Below are positions 11,533 through 25,501 of a DNA stretch of 64,000 bases, piece by piece; within the stretch, counting starts at the first letter, position 1, and every line of letters starts with the position of its first letter. A model generated the notes under the pieces. That model saw only the letters and a list, made by a program, of their open reading frames with translations, had not been told where the DNA came from and searched no databases. Source of the stretch: Devosia sp. MC521 (GTDB lineage: Bacteria; Pseudomonadota; Alphaproteobacteria; Rhizobiales; Devosiaceae); the NCBI RefSeq assembly GCF_014127105.1, contig NZ_CP059902.1, forward strand, positions 1,645,001 through 1,709,000, given 5' to 3'. The position numbers and the translations under genes were made by a program.

Positions 11533-12429
11533 ATGACCCACCCGCGCTTTATTCAGGCTCTCAACCTCGGCACCATTACCAAGCTTCCAGACTGGTCTGC
11601 GGGGCCGAAGGGGAGTGCCGCCGAGATCGCGCAAGTGCTGCTGGGGGCGGGGTACACAGGCGTGCAGGGGAGCGATGATCCTGCCTATGGCAAAGCTGGA
11701 TTGATTACCTATGGATCGAGCCGTGTGGCAGCGCCTGGCGAGGCGTTGGAGGTGCTGCAGCGCCAAGTGGATGCTGGGCACGAGCAGACGACGTTGCATG
11801 TCGGTACTGGCTTTGAAACGAATGAACAAGCCTATGCGCTGATCGAGGATATTCTGAGCGCCAGCCAGAAGCTCAAGCACGCTGCGCACATTGAAACCCA
11901 TCGCGCGACGATTACACAGGATATTTTCCGCACCCTTGGATGGGTCGAAAAATTCCCCGAAATGACGATCAACGCGGATCTCTCGCATTATTACACTGGG
12001 CTTGAGATGCAATATGGCTCGATCCCGGAAAAGCTCGAGATCATGAAGCCAATCTTTCGGCGCGTGCGCTTTGTGCATGGGCGGATCGGATCAAGTGGCT
12101 GCATCCAAGTGCCGATTGGTGTGGGGCTGCGCGACGAGCCGCATGTCACCCGCTTTGGCTGGATGTGGCAGTATTGCTTTGCGGGATTCTTGGAAACAGA
12201 GGCGGCGGGTGCCGCTATTCCGTTTGCGCCTGAAATCCTGCCCGAAACGGTCGACACGCCGGACGGACCGCTGCACATCGAGTATGCGTTCCCCAATTTG
12301 GGCGCCGATGGAACGCTCCGTGAGCTAGGCGACCGTTGGGATCAGGGATTTAGGCTAACCGATATTGCCAAAGCCGCGTTTGGGCGGGCTGTGGGGCAGG
12401 GGTATCGGCTCGATACCGCCTCGCTTTAA
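11533..12429 (+). CDS. sugar phosphate isomerase/epimerase-like TIM-barrel protein
   Basis: The 298-aa protein has the spacing and charged strand ends of xylose-isomerase-like TIM barrels: THPRFIQALNLGTI at the start, IETHRATITQD around residue 119, INADLSHYYTG near 155 and RFVHGRIGS near 183. Such proteins usually bind a divalent metal through Glu, Asp and His at these positions and act on sugars or inositols. The substrate cannot be inferred. It stands alone between the pyrG terminator and a hairpin without a T-tract. Confidence 0.6.
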   Translation: MTHPRFIQALNLGTITKLPDWSAGPKGSAAEIAQVLLGAGYTGVQGSDDPAYGKAGLITYGSSRVAAPGEALEVLQRQVDAGHEQTTLHVGTGFETNEQAYALIEDILSASQKLKHAAHIETHRATITQDIFRTLGWVEKFPEMTINADLSHYYTGLEMQYGSIPEKLEIMKPIFRRVRFVHGRIGSSGCIQVPIGVGLRDEPHVTRFGWMWQYCFAGFLETEAAGAAIPFAPEILPETVDTPDGPLHIEYAFPNLGADGTLRELGDRWDQGFRLTDIAKAAFGRAVGQGYRLDTASL

Positions 12430-12546
12430 AACTCAATGCGGCGCCTCCACGGTGCGGACAGCGCGTGGAGGCTGCAAAGTGAGGCGGGTTGTGGCATAGT
12501 TTTGGTCCACCCTGTTTCGCTCCCTAATGTATTTTGGAGACTTTCC

Positions 12547-12723
12547 ATGGCTGAGATTCTATCGCTCTCAAAGGCGCGCAAGGCTAAGGCGAAAGTCGAA
12601 AAAGAGACGACCGCCGAGGCGAACCGCTTAAAATTTGGGCGCACCAAGGCCGAGCGCGAGTTGGAAGAGGCAAAGAAATTGCTATCTGACAGACAGATAG
12701 ACGCGCACAAACGTGACGAATGA
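12547..12723 (+). CDS. DUF4169 family small protein
   Basis: A 58-aa lysine- and glutamate-rich, helical protein: MAEILSLSKARKAKAK at the start and LKFGRTKAERELEEAK in the middle match the DUF4169 pattern common in Hyphomicrobiales. The ATG at 12547 starts the conserved segment; upstream in-frame codons look unrelated. Function unknown. Confidence 0.75.
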   Translation: MAEILSLSKARKAKAKVEKETTAEANRLKFGRTKAERELEEAKKLLSDRQIDAHKRDE

Positions 12724-12877
12724 ACTTTGCTAAATCGTTGAACTAAAAGTGTAAAACTGTCGCAGTTGCTCTGGGGCGTACTCTGCGGTACTCCGGCCGT
12801 AACCGAGGGTTCGGGCGCGCTTATCGGGGGAAGGTGCTTTCGACCTCGTTCCGTTTCGATAGCAATCTGGATTTCAG

Positions 12878-14167
12878 ATGACCTCCGTTAGTGCCTCGCC
12901 GAATGCAGCGCCGCAGAAGAACTCGCCCACGCGCGTTCTTGCAGCCAGCATGATCGGCACCACGATCGAATTTTTCGACTTCTACATCTACGCAACAGCT
13001 GCGGTTATCGTTTTCCCGCATCTGTTCTTCCCAGCAGGGGACGACACCACTGCGCTTCTGAGCTCGCTGGCGACCTTCGCGATTGCGTTCATCGCGCGTC
13101 CTGTGGGCGCTGCGTTCTTCGGCCACTATGGTGACCGTATCGGCCGTAAGGCAACGCTGGTTGCGGCGCTGCTGCTGATGGGCATTTCCACTGTCGTTAT
13201 CGGCCTGCTGCCGACCTATGATCAGGTGGGTGTATGGGCCGCGCTGTTCCTTGCTCTGTGCCGTCTGGGTCAGGGTCTGGGTCTTGGCGGTGAATGGGGC
13301 GGCGCTGTTCTGCTCGCCACCGAAAACGCTCCGGAAGACAAGAAGGCCTGGTACGGCATGTTCCCACAGTTGGGCGCGCCGGTTGGCTTCTTCCTCGCGA
13401 CGATGATCTTCATCGTTCTCGATAAGGTTCTGGGCAACGACGCCTTCATGGACTGGGGCTGGCGCGTGCCGTTCCTGCTCTCGTCGGTTCTCGTTATCGT
13501 TGGTCTGATGATCCGTCTCAAGATCACCGAAACGCCAGAATTCGCGAAGGCGATCGAAAAGGCTGAACGCGTTGAAGTGCCGTTCTTCGACGTCTTCAAG
13601 AAGCATAAGATGAGCCTTGTGCTCGGCACTATGGCAGCGCTGGCGACCTTCGTGCTGTTCTACATCATGACCGTGTTCTCGCTGAGCTACGGTACTGCGA
13701 ACCTCGGCTATGCCCGCGAAGACTTCCTGCTCCTGCAGATGGTCGGCGTGGTGTTCTTTGGCCTGTTCATTCCGGTTTCGGCCGTGCTTGCTGACAAGTT
13801 CGGCATGCGCAAGGTGATGATCGGCGTTGCAATTGGTATTGCAGTCTTCGGTCTGGTTCTCGCGCCAATGTTCGGCTCGGGCAATGTCTGGGGCGTACTT
13901 GCATTCCTCTGCGTAGGCTTTGCGCTTATGGGCATGACCTACGGTCCGCTCGGCACCGCACTGGCAGCACCGTTCCCAACTTCGGTTCGCTACACCGGCG
14001 CATCGCTGACCTTCAACCTTGGTGGCATCTTTGGTGCGTCCTTCGCGCCTTACATCGCGACGCACCTGGCCAATACCTATGGCCTGCACACGGTTGGTTA
14101 CTACATGATCATCGCAGCGGTGATCACCTTGGTCGCGTTCGGCTTTATCCGCCAGACGTCCGACTAG
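12878..14167 (+). CDS. MFS transporter, metabolite:H+ symporter family
   Basis: The 429-aa protein has twelve predicted membrane segments and MHS-family signatures: ASMIGTTIEFFDFYIYATAA at the N-terminus, GHYGDRIGRK between TM2 and TM3, and RLGQGLGLGGEWGGAVLL in TM4. Relatives import dicarboxylates, shikimate, proline or osmoprotectants, and the substrate cannot be read from sequence. It is monocistronic, with a hairpin terminator immediately downstream. Confidence 0.85.
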   Translation: MTSVSASPNAAPQKNSPTRVLAASMIGTTIEFFDFYIYATAAVIVFPHLFFPAGDDTTALLSSLATFAIAFIARPVGAAFFGHYGDRIGRKATLVAALLLMGISTVVIGLLPTYDQVGVWAALFLALCRLGQGLGLGGEWGGAVLLATENAPEDKKAWYGMFPQLGAPVGFFLATMIFIVLDKVLGNDAFMDWGWRVPFLLSSVLVIVGLMIRLKITETPEFAKAIEKAERVEVPFFDVFKKHKMSLVLGTMAALATFVLFYIMTVFSLSYGTANLGYAREDFLLLQMVGVVFFGLFIPVSAVLADKFGMRKVMIGVAIGIAVFGLVLAPMFGSGNVWGVLAFLCVGFALMGMTYGPLGTALAAPFPTSVRYTGASLTFNLGGIFGASFAPYIATHLANTYGLHTVGYYMIIAAVITLVAFGFIRQTSD

Positions 14168-14191
14168 GCCTAAGCCAAGCTGACCTTTGCG

Positions 14192-14230
14192 AGCGGCCTG
14201 TCCTTAACTGGGTAGGCCGCTTTCTGTTTG
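14192..14230 (+). terminator. terminator after the MHS transporter
   Basis: AGCGGCCT (14192-14199) pairs with AGGCCGCT (14214-14221) and is followed by TTCTGTTT. It overlaps the end of the convergent minus-strand gene by about 20 bp. Confidence 0.7.
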
Positions 14231-14986
14231 GACCGTTAGTGCCCGCGTGGAGCCGAGCACGTATTTGAGATAGGCCATGTTCTGCTCTGCGGTACTGGAA
14301 ACCACGTGCCCCCCGTTTTTGAGAGGGAGTACGGGGGAACCGGCAATCACTTCTGACCCATCCGCTGCGGTAAGCTTTGTTCCTGCCGCCGCCAATTCGG
14401 GATTGTCGGAGAGGTCGAATCCAACAAAGTGCGCCAAAACATGGATGCGCATCTTGCCGTGACTCCCATAGACATCGACGTGATGATGTCGGCTCGTGCC
14501 GTAATGGGAGGGCGAGGTGTGCTCCCAAGCGATTTGATGGGCATGGCTCAGCGCACCATAAGGCATGGCCTCGGCGGCGGTGAAATGATCTTCGCCCTCA
14601 TGCATGCCACTGCCTTCGGCAGCCAGCGCCCGATCATGGGCAGCATTTGCCTGAATCCGGTTATAGGTCGCGGCATCGTCAAGCCAGCGCGTCATCCGCG
14701 TGCAGGTGATCCGGAATTGGACGAGCCCATAAAGACTATTGGGAAAGGCTTGCGACCATTCAGAATTGGTGACAAGCCACTCAACCAAATAGCGCGACTT
14801 GTCCGGCCCCAAAACCTGCGGCTCAACCTTTGCTGTCGCCTCGGTCAGAATACTTAGGCCACAACCAGGAAGGTCCAGAGTGGTGCCCGGCATGCTGAAC
14901 GCCGACGCGGCCAAGTTCACGGGCTCAGCATGTCCCCAGCTGGTCCCATACATGAATAGACAAAGCGCTGCCGTTGAAACTCGCAA
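14204..14986 (-). CDS. exported protein of unknown function
   Basis: I do not recognise this 260-aa protein. It begins with a probable signal peptide (cleavage after HA near residue 20) and contains a histidine-rich middle (SHYGTSRHHHVDVYG). Three cysteines after the signal (GCGL, TCTR) could pair in the periplasm. The start is a TTG at 14986 with GGAG about 9 nt upstream; no better ATG precedes the signal sequence. It converges on the MHS transporter and is not clearly in an operon. Confidence 0.55.
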   Translation of the reverse strand: MRVSTAALCLFMYGTSWGHAEPVNLAASAFSMPGTTLDLPGCGLSILTEATAKVEPQVLGPDKSRYLVEWLVTNSEWSQAFPNSLYGLVQFRITCTRMTRWLDDAATYNRIQANAAHDRALAAEGSGMHEGEDHFTAAEAMPYGALSHAHQIAWEHTSPSHYGTSRHHHVDVYGSHGKMRIHVLAHFVGFDLSDNPELAAAGTKLTAADGSEVIAGSPVLPLKNGGHVVSSTAEQNMAYLKYVLGSTRALTVQTESGLPS

Positions 14987-15086
14987 GTCGCGACTCCAGC
15001 TTGATGTAGCTATTAACTTAGGGCGAAAATCTTTCGCGATTATGCGCTCTCATGGTGCGTTTTTATCTTTCCAGCGGGTAGGATGC

Positions 15087-15542
15087 CTACCAATCCACCT
15101 GACAGACGACCCCAGATGGTCCGAACTGCATCGACTTTTCGGTGTATTGGAAAATCTCGATTTTGACACCGCTCGGGTCCGCCAACCAGCACTGCCATGT
15201 GTGGTCTACGCCGAGCTTCTTTGGCGTGACGGCGACGCCATGCCGAGCGGCATTGGCCATGAAGGCATCAATATCGTCGGTCTCGAAACAGATGTGGTTG
15301 ATCTGATTGCGATCCTCGAATGCCGAATCGCCGCGCAGAAAGACTTCAACGAAGGTGCGATTGCCGAAATCGAGGTAAAACCCGATGCGCTCTTCACCAC
15401 GCTTGAAGTCAAACTTGGGGCTTACACCAAGAATGTCTCGATAGAATGCCTCTACGGCGCGCAAATCCCGAGCAAATACGCAGGTATGGGCGACCTGTTT
15501 TACGAGTGGCTTAGTCAAAACTGTTTCCTCCGCGCCGTTCAT
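15087..15542 (-). CDS. VOC family (glyoxalase/dioxygenase fold) protein
   Basis: The 151-aa protein has two beta-alpha-beta-beta-beta modules: HTCVFARDLRAVEAFYRDIL at the start and HICFETDDIDAF in the second half, ending in WLADPSGVKIEIFQY. The metal-ligand positions (His in AHTC, Glu in FVEVF, His in NHICF, Glu in IEIF) are present, so a metal-dependent enzyme is likely. The substrate is unknown. I start at the ATG at 15542; a GTG at 15554 is possible. Confidence 0.75.
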   Translation of the reverse strand: MNGAEETVLTKPLVKQVAHTCVFARDLRAVEAFYRDILGVSPKFDFKRGEERIGFYLDFGNRTFVEVFLRGDSAFEDRNQINHICFETDDIDAFMANAARHGVAVTPKKLGVDHTWQCWLADPSGVKIEIFQYTEKSMQFGPSGVVCQVDW

Positions 15543-15559
15543 CCTCCACAGCACTGTGA

Positions 15560-16975
<1,416 letters not shown>

Positions 16976-17289
16976 GCGCTCTTATCGAGTTTTGTAGAAT
17001 TGAGGCTGGGCAGAAATGCCCGGCTTTTTTTTGTTTTGGGTGGTGGAGCGGTCTCAAGGTGCCGCTCGTGAGCGCTTGCGCTCCATGCTGTCTTCTGGGT
17101 GGGGGCAGAGGGCGTGAAAGGGGGAGGAACACCGCTGCGGATTTCGATCCTGAAGTCGCGCGATGTAAAACTCCGGCCCATCAGAGAATAGCGCTGCGCA
17201 AATTAGATCGTGTTTTATTTGTTTTGCTGATTTCGGAAATTTTAGACAGCATATCCAAAGCAGAATCACCTGCTTGGAGTGAGAAGGCC
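16976..17289. other. non-coding gap between eno and the aquaporin pseudogene
   Basis: Besides the eno terminator this gap holds a short G+C-rich palindrome (GAGCGCTTGCGCTC near 17070) and an A+T-rich stretch (17205-17260) that could hold the aqpZ promoter. TTGGAGTGAGAAGG just before the ATG at 17290 may be its ribosome-binding site. I see no gene in it. Confidence 0.5.
17005..17034 (+). terminator. rho-independent terminator after eno
   Basis: GCTGGGCA (17005-17012) and TGCCCGGC (17017-17024) pair around a GAAA loop and are followed by eight T residues. Confidence 0.92.
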
Positions 17290-17976
17290 ATGATTAAGCG
17301 TCTTTCAGCTGAAGCATTCGGAACGTTTTGACTTGTCTTTGGAGGGTGTGGCTCAGCTGTTCTTGCGGCGGGCATTCCGGAACTTGGAATTGGCTATGCA
17401 GGTGTCTCGCTGGCCTTCGGTTTAACTGTGCTGACAATGGCTTACGCGGTCGGGCACATCTCCGGCGGGCATTTCAATCCTGCTGTTTCTCTCGGGCTCG
17501 CTGTCGCTGGTCGGTTCGATTACAAGGACCTCGTGCCTTATTGGGTCGCTCAGATCATCGGCGGTGCGCTCGGGGCACTGGTGCTCTTCGTCATTGCGTC
17601 GGGCGTGACTGGTTTTGTCGCTGGCGGCTTTGCTTCGAACGGCTATGACACGCTTTCTCCGCATGGCTATGGGTTGGTGTCCGTTATCGTAGCTGAAGTG
17701 GTGCTGACGGCGTTTTTCCTGATTATCATTTTGGGATCGACGCATAAGAATGCCGCGGCTGGTTTCGCGCCAATCGCTATCGGTTTGGGGCTGACCCTGA
17801 TCCACTTGATCTCGATCCCGGTGAGCAACACTTCGGTCAATCCAGCACGCTCCATCGCGGCCGCCTTGTTTGCGGACAATGGGGCTTTGGGCCAAGTCTG
17901 GGTGTTTATCCTCGCCCCACTTGCAGGCGCCGCTATTGGCGGGATCATTTGGAAAGCACTGCTAGAGCGCGACTGA
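17290..17976 (+). pseudogene. aqpZ: aquaporin Z with a nonsense codon at position 14
   Basis: Read through one TGA at 17329-17331, the frame gives a complete 228-codon AqpZ: MIKRLSAEAFGTF, stop, [14 protein letters not shown]. AqpZ normally has Trp at this place ([12 protein letters not shown]), so a single TGG-to-TGA change explains the stop. Everything downstream is intact: both NPA boxes (HFNPAVS, SVNPARS), six membrane segments, and His, Thr and Arg of the water-selective filter. The next plausible start (ATG at 17437) would omit the first membrane helix. The lesion is either recent, suppressed by readthrough, or a sequence error. Confidence 0.85.
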
Positions 17977-18010
17977 GGTCGTTGCGCTAGGTGCCTTCAG
18001 CGTCGTCGTC

Positions 18011-18033
18011 ATCACCGGGCTTGTCCCGGTGAT
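18011..18033. repeat. palindromic intergenic repeat unit
   Basis: ATCACCGGG, loop CTTGT, CCCGGTGAT form a perfect 9-bp stem, followed by CCTGTTTTGTG. A related partial copy (GCTGGGACAGGTCCGG) lies near 18062-18078. The form resembles the short CCGGG-type palindromes dispersed in many alphaproteobacterial genomes. It could also work as a weak terminator after aqpZ. Confidence 0.5.
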
Positions 18034-18140
18034 CCTGTTTTGTGCGAGGCCTGTCTGGATTGCTGGGACAGGTCCGGCAACGACGGTGGGGTGGATCGAA
18101 TAAATGGTCTGAAGCACTATTGGCTCACGCCTATAGATCT

Positions 18141-18491
18141 TTACCGGCCCGCTACGCCCTGAAGGTAAAAGCGTTTGGCGACAGTGTGGTCGCGAAGGGC
18201 TTGGGCAGGCAGCTTGCCCGTTAAGGCGAACATGACCTGCAGGGGCTCAGGGATAGCGCTGGCATCCACGATAACGCGGGTGAAATTGTCAGTACCGTTG
18301 TCGCGGTCCAACAGCAGATTGTAGAGCAGGGCACGGACATCTGTCTGAGAGGAACAGGCCACGCAGCTGGCGCCATCGGCGTGACCGTGGCCGGAGTTGC
18401 GGGGTAAGCGCAGAAGCCTGTCGCCGGGTGCGAGTTGAGGCAGCGCGTCCGCTTGGGTCACAACCAGAACTGGAATTTGGGGAGCCAACAT
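18141..18491 (-). CDS. truncated CobW/COG0523-like protein
   Basis: The 116-aa product begins like a CobW-family GTPase (IPVLVVT) but has no P-loop. The middle (GASCVACSSQTDVRALLYNL, then FTRVIVDASAIPEP) resembles the family's GCxCC metal-binding segment and the Walker B/E-T-SGLADP region. It therefore looks like a degenerate or shortened member that cannot bind GTP in the usual way. It follows metH on the same strand but beyond the metH terminator. The family assignment is my inference; the alternative is an unrelated small protein. Confidence 0.4.
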   Translation of the reverse strand: MLAPQIPVLVVTQADALPQLAPGDRLLRLPRNSGHGHADGASCVACSSQTDVRALLYNLLLDRDNGTDNFTRVIVDASAIPEPLQVMFALTGKLPAQALRDHTVAKRFYLQGVAGR

Positions 18492-18551
18492 AGTGCTACC
18501 TGAGAGGGGGTTCTGAAGGAGACGTGTGAGGAGGCGAAGGGTTCCGAAGGG

Positions 18552-18585
18552 TGAAGAAATAAGGCTCCCGACAGCGCCGGGAGCC
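18552..18585 (-). terminator. rho-independent terminator after metH
   Basis: On the minus strand GGCTCCCG (18585-18578) pairs with CGGGAGCC (18570-18563) and is followed by TTATTTCTTC. It lies 18 bp after the metH stop. Confidence 0.85.
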
Positions 18586-18602
18586 TGCTCCTATATCCTA
18601 AG

Positions 18603-22346
<3,744 letters not shown>

Positions 22347-22398
22347 CTACCGTCCTCTATACACTTAGGAAGTCTGTGCCGCGTACCGGCTCGTACGC

Positions 22399-22418
22399 AT
22401 ATAAAGATATCTTTATAT
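22399..22418. promoter_or_regulatory. 20-bp perfect palindrome upstream of metH, probable repressor operator
   Basis: ATATAAAGATATCTTTATAT reads the same on both strands. It lies 53 bp upstream of metH and about 185 bp upstream of the divergent rlpA. ArsR-family S-adenosylhomocysteine sensors in proteobacteria bind A+T-rich palindromes with an AAAGATATCTTT-like centre in front of metH, metF and ahcY. Assignment to that regulon is an inference; the regulator gene is not in the window. Confidence 0.6.
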
Positions 22419-22603
22419 CTGAGCAAGCTTGATGCTCGCTTTGCCCATAATTGTGTTCATGCGCCGCAGGCGGATTGGTGGTGCGAGCGGGGGTTGGTGA
22501 GATTAGGGGTTTATAAACCATCAAAACTGTCTTCAATTTTATGCATCGGCGCAGGCGTGTAGGTTAACGCGCGATAGGCTCCATTTAAAAAGAAGCGCGA
22601 ACA

Positions 22604-23602
22604 GTGACGAAACATTACCGCAAATACGCACGGTTTTTGGTTCTAACCTCTCTGCTCGTCCCGGCTATTGCCGCATGCAACATGGGGAATCTCGGGCCGA
22701 CAGTGAAGCGTGGTGCCTTCACTTCGGCCAAGTACGGCGTCACCTCCTCGCCGCGCGTAACGACGAATCCTCATCCTCCGCGTGGTGGTGGTCGCTATCA
22801 GGTCGGAAAGCCCTATACGGTTGCGGGCAGGACTTATGTTCCGCAACACGATCCGGCCTATGTTGCTGCTGGTACTGGCTCTTGGTATGGCGCTGATTTC
22901 CATGGTCGCAAAACTGCGAACGGCGAAATCTTCTCCGCCAATGCTATCACGGCAGCGCATCCTACTCTGCCTTTGCCCTCCTATGTTCGTGTGACGAATA
23001 AGGATAACGGTCGCTCGCTCGTGGTGCGCGTCAACGATCGTGGTCCTTATGTTGCTGGTCGCGTGATCGACCTTAGCTATCGCTCGGCGGCCATGCTTGG
23101 CTATGTCGAGAATGGCTCTGCCAATGTCGAGATCGCTTATGTTGGCGAAGCGCCGCTCAATGGCGATGATACGCGCCAATTGATGGCGAGCTATAATGGT
23201 CCGCAGGAATTCGGGAAGCACACGCAAGTGGCGACCGGCAATTTCGGTGTGACGAACAATATTTTCGGCATGTTCGGCGGTCTGTTCGCTTATGCCGAGG
23301 CTGGTGCTGTTCCGGATAGTTCGGCGCAGGCTGCCACAAATGCAATGGCAGCAGGCGGGCTCGACCTCGCGGCCTTCGCAACGCCAGGCGCTGTGCCAGT
23401 CAATGTGGATCTCGGCGTTTTCTATGACGATGCGAGTGCGCAGTCTGTCTCGGAGCGCTTCGCTGTGCTCGGTGCTGTTACAGAAAGCGCTTTGCCGTTG
23501 AGCTCTGGTTCGGCTTTAAAACTGACGCTGACCAATTTAAAACCGGGCGTGACCGAAGAAGACGTTCGTAACCTCGCTGCCGAGGTTGGAATAGTGCTCT
23601 GA
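22604..23602 (+). CDS. rlpA: RlpA-family septal/cell-wall lipoprotein
   Basis: RlpA is an outer-membrane lipoprotein; some members are lytic transglycosylases acting on peptide-free glycan strands. The 332-aa protein has a lipoprotein signal ending at AIAAC (Cys25), a basic low-complexity linker, the double-psi beta-barrel domain (about 88-180, GSWYGADFHGRKTANGE and RVNDRGPYVAGRVIDLS with the catalytic Asp) and a C-terminal SPOR-like domain (about 260-332). It starts with GTG at 22604. It heads a same-strand cluster with a carboxypeptidase. Confidence 0.88.
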   Translation: MTKHYRKYARFLVLTSLLVPAIAACNMGNLGPTVKRGAFTSAKYGVTSSPRVTTNPHPPRGGGRYQVGKPYTVAGRTYVPQHDPAYVAAGTGSWYGADFHGRKTANGEIFSANAITAAHPTLPLPSYVRVTNKDNGRSLVVRVNDRGPYVAGRVIDLSYRSAAMLGYVENGSANVEIAYVGEAPLNGDDTRQLMASYNGPQEFGKHTQVATGNFGVTNNIFGMFGGLFAYAEAGAVPDSSAQAATNAMAAGGLDLAAFATPGAVPVNVDLGVFYDDASAQSVSERFAVLGAVTESALPLSSGSALKLTLTNLKPGVTEEDVRNLAAEVGIVL

Positions 23603-23653
23603 CTTTGATTTAAATGCGAGCAACGGATTAATTTCCATCACGGAGGGGCGGAC

Positions 23654-24796
23654 GTGAGAGTGTTGTTTGCTACGATCGCTATGCTGGGCCTGATTTCTCA
23701 GGCGAACGCTCAGGTGGCGTTTGACAGTAAGGCGAAGTTCGCCATTTTGACCGACCATGAATCTGGCACCGTCCTTTACCAGAAAAGCGCAGATGAGCGC
23801 CTAGAGCCAGCGAGCATGACCAAGCTCATGACGCTGGCAGTGGTGTTCACTGAGGTTCGGGCAGGGCGTTTGTCCCTGGACGATGAGTTCTGGGTTTCCG
23901 AAAATGCTTGGCGTACGGGCGGGGCTGCCTCTGGTGGCTCCACCATGTTCGCCGTTTTGAACTCACAAATTCGCGTCGAAGATTTGGTGCGTTCGGTCAT
24001 TATCCAATCGGGTAATGATGCGGCAATCGTTCTGGCGGAAGGCATTGCTGGCTCCGAAGGCAGCTTTGCGGCGATGATGAACGAGTTGGGCGGGCAGATT
24101 GGTTTGTCCGGTTCGAATTTCGTGAACTCGACCGGCCTGCCTGATCCTGATGAGTATTCCACGGCGCGCGATCTTGCGGTGCTAGGGAGCTATCTCATCC
24201 GCGAGTTCCCCGAGTTTTATCACTACTTCTCTGAGCCGGAGATGGAGTGGAACAAGATCAAGCAGCCTAACCGAAACTCGCTCGTCGAAATGGGTATTGG
24301 CGTCGATGGTCTGAAGACTGGACATACGCAAGCGTCTGGCTACGGCTCTGTGACGTCGACCAGCCAAGGCGATCGTCGCCTCGTGGCCGTGGTTCACGGG
24401 CTGGAGTCGATGCGCGAGCGCACCGAAGAAGCGCGTAAGCTGCTGACCTGGGGCGCGCGCGCCTTTGAAAAGGTTACGCCTTATGCGGCGGGGCAGATTG
24501 TTGGCACCGCAGATGTGTATGGTGGCGAAGTCGCCAGTGTCGGCCTTGTCGGTAACGGCGAAGTTGCGCTTTACCTGCCGCGTGGGACGAAGCAGTGCCT
24601 CGCTGCAACCATCAATTATACCGCGCCGCTCATGCCGCCCGTGGAGCAAGGACAGAAACTTGCCGAACTGCGTGTGTTCTGCGACGATCAGCTCATTCAA
24701 TCGACGCCGCTTTATGCTGCTGAATCAGTAGCGCAGGGTGATATTGTTCGTCGCGCAACCGATGCGCTCAAACAGCTCGCCCTTGGCTGGCTCTGA
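23654..24796 (+). CDS. D-alanyl-D-alanine carboxypeptidase (PBP5/6 type)
   Basis: This low-molecular-weight penicillin-binding protein trims the terminal D-Ala from peptidoglycan stem peptides in the periplasm. The 380-aa protein has a signal peptide cleaved after ANA (residue 19), the active-site tetrad SMTK (Ser54, Lys57), SGN (119-121) and KTG (221-223), then a C-terminal beta-rich domain and an amphipathic tail (DALKQLALGWL) suited to membrane contact. It starts with GTG at 23654, with GGAGGGG upstream. Confidence 0.93.
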   Translation: MRVLFATIAMLGLISQANAQVAFDSKAKFAILTDHESGTVLYQKSADERLEPASMTKLMTLAVVFTEVRAGRLSLDDEFWVSENAWRTGGAASGGSTMFAVLNSQIRVEDLVRSVIIQSGNDAAIVLAEGIAGSEGSFAAMMNELGGQIGLSGSNFVNSTGLPDPDEYSTARDLAVLGSYLIREFPEFYHYFSEPEMEWNKIKQPNRNSLVEMGIGVDGLKTGHTQASGYGSVTSTSQGDRRLVAVVHGLESMRERTEEARKLLTWGARAFEKVTPYAAGQIVGTADVYGGEVASVGLVGNGEVALYLPRGTKQCLAATINYTAPLMPPVEQGQKLAELRVFCDDQLIQSTPLYAAESVAQGDIVRRATDALKQLALGWL

Positions 24797-24814
24797 CCGG
24801 AATGACACGAGACC

Positions 24815-25501
24815 ATGCTAAAAGCGCCAAATCGAGGCACAGCACGATTTATCACCTTTGAAGGTGGAGAGGGCGTAGGAAAGTCTACGCAGGTCAAGCG
24901 CTTGCTGCAGAATTTGGCGCGCAATGACATTGAGGCGGTGCGCACACGCGAGCCCGGTGGCACGCCAAAGGCCGAAGCAATCCGCGCTTTCATTCTCCAG
25001 GGAAAGTCCGAGAGCTGGGGGCCGGGGGCAGAAGCGATTTTGTTCGCGGCAGCGCGCTATGACCACGTCCACCAACTTATCGCGCCCAATCTCGAGCGCG
25101 GCACCTGGGTGATTTCCGACCGTTTCTGTGACTCAACCCGCGCCTATCAGGGGCTGACGGGTGGTGTTGAAGACGGGCTTATTGATGCGCTGGAAAATCT
25201 CGCGCTCGATGGTCATACGCCCGATTTGACTCTTGTTCTCGACATGGACCCCAAACTGGCTTTCCAGCGCGTTGAACAGCGCGCCGTCGAGGATGGTTTG
25301 CAGCTCACAGGGGATCGCTTTGAGAAGGAAGATCTCGACTGGCACGAACGTCTGCGGGACAATTTCCTCGATATAGCGTCGCGGAATGCCGACCGTTGTG
25401 TCGTGCTGTCGGCGCATCAGAGCGAAGAGGCTCTCGAAATGGCCATTTGGTCCGTCGTGACCCAGCGTTTCCCCGAACTTCAGGGTAGGCCGCAGGCGTG
25501 A
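24815..25501 (+). CDS. tmk: thymidylate kinase
   Basis: Tmk phosphorylates dTMP to dTDP. The 228-aa protein has the P-loop FEGGEGVGKST near residue 15, TREPGGTP, and the DRFCDSTRAYQG segment that binds the nucleobase. The P-loop and LID arrangement fit a standard bacterial enzyme. The stop overlaps the holB start (GTGA). Confidence 0.95.
   Translation: MLKAPNRGTARFITFEGGEGVGKSTQVKRLLQNLARNDIEAVRTREPGGTPKAEAIRAFILQGKSESWGPGAEAILFAAARYDHVHQLIAPNLERGTWVISDRFCDSTRAYQGLTGGVEDGLIDALENLALDGHTPDLTLVLDMDPKLAFQRVEQRAVEDGLQLTGDRFEKEDLDWHERLRDNFLDIASRNADRCVVLSAHQSEEALEMAIWSVVTQRFPELQGRPQA

Noticed and set aside
12443..12472. Terminator after the TIM-barrel gene
   Set aside because: The GCCTCCACG/CGTGGAGGC stem is perfect, but it has no T-tract, so I do not call it a terminator.
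12821..14089. 422-codon frame antisense to the MHS transporter
   Set aside because: Low-complexity charged sequence with His and Gln runs, typical of an antisense reading of a membrane protein.
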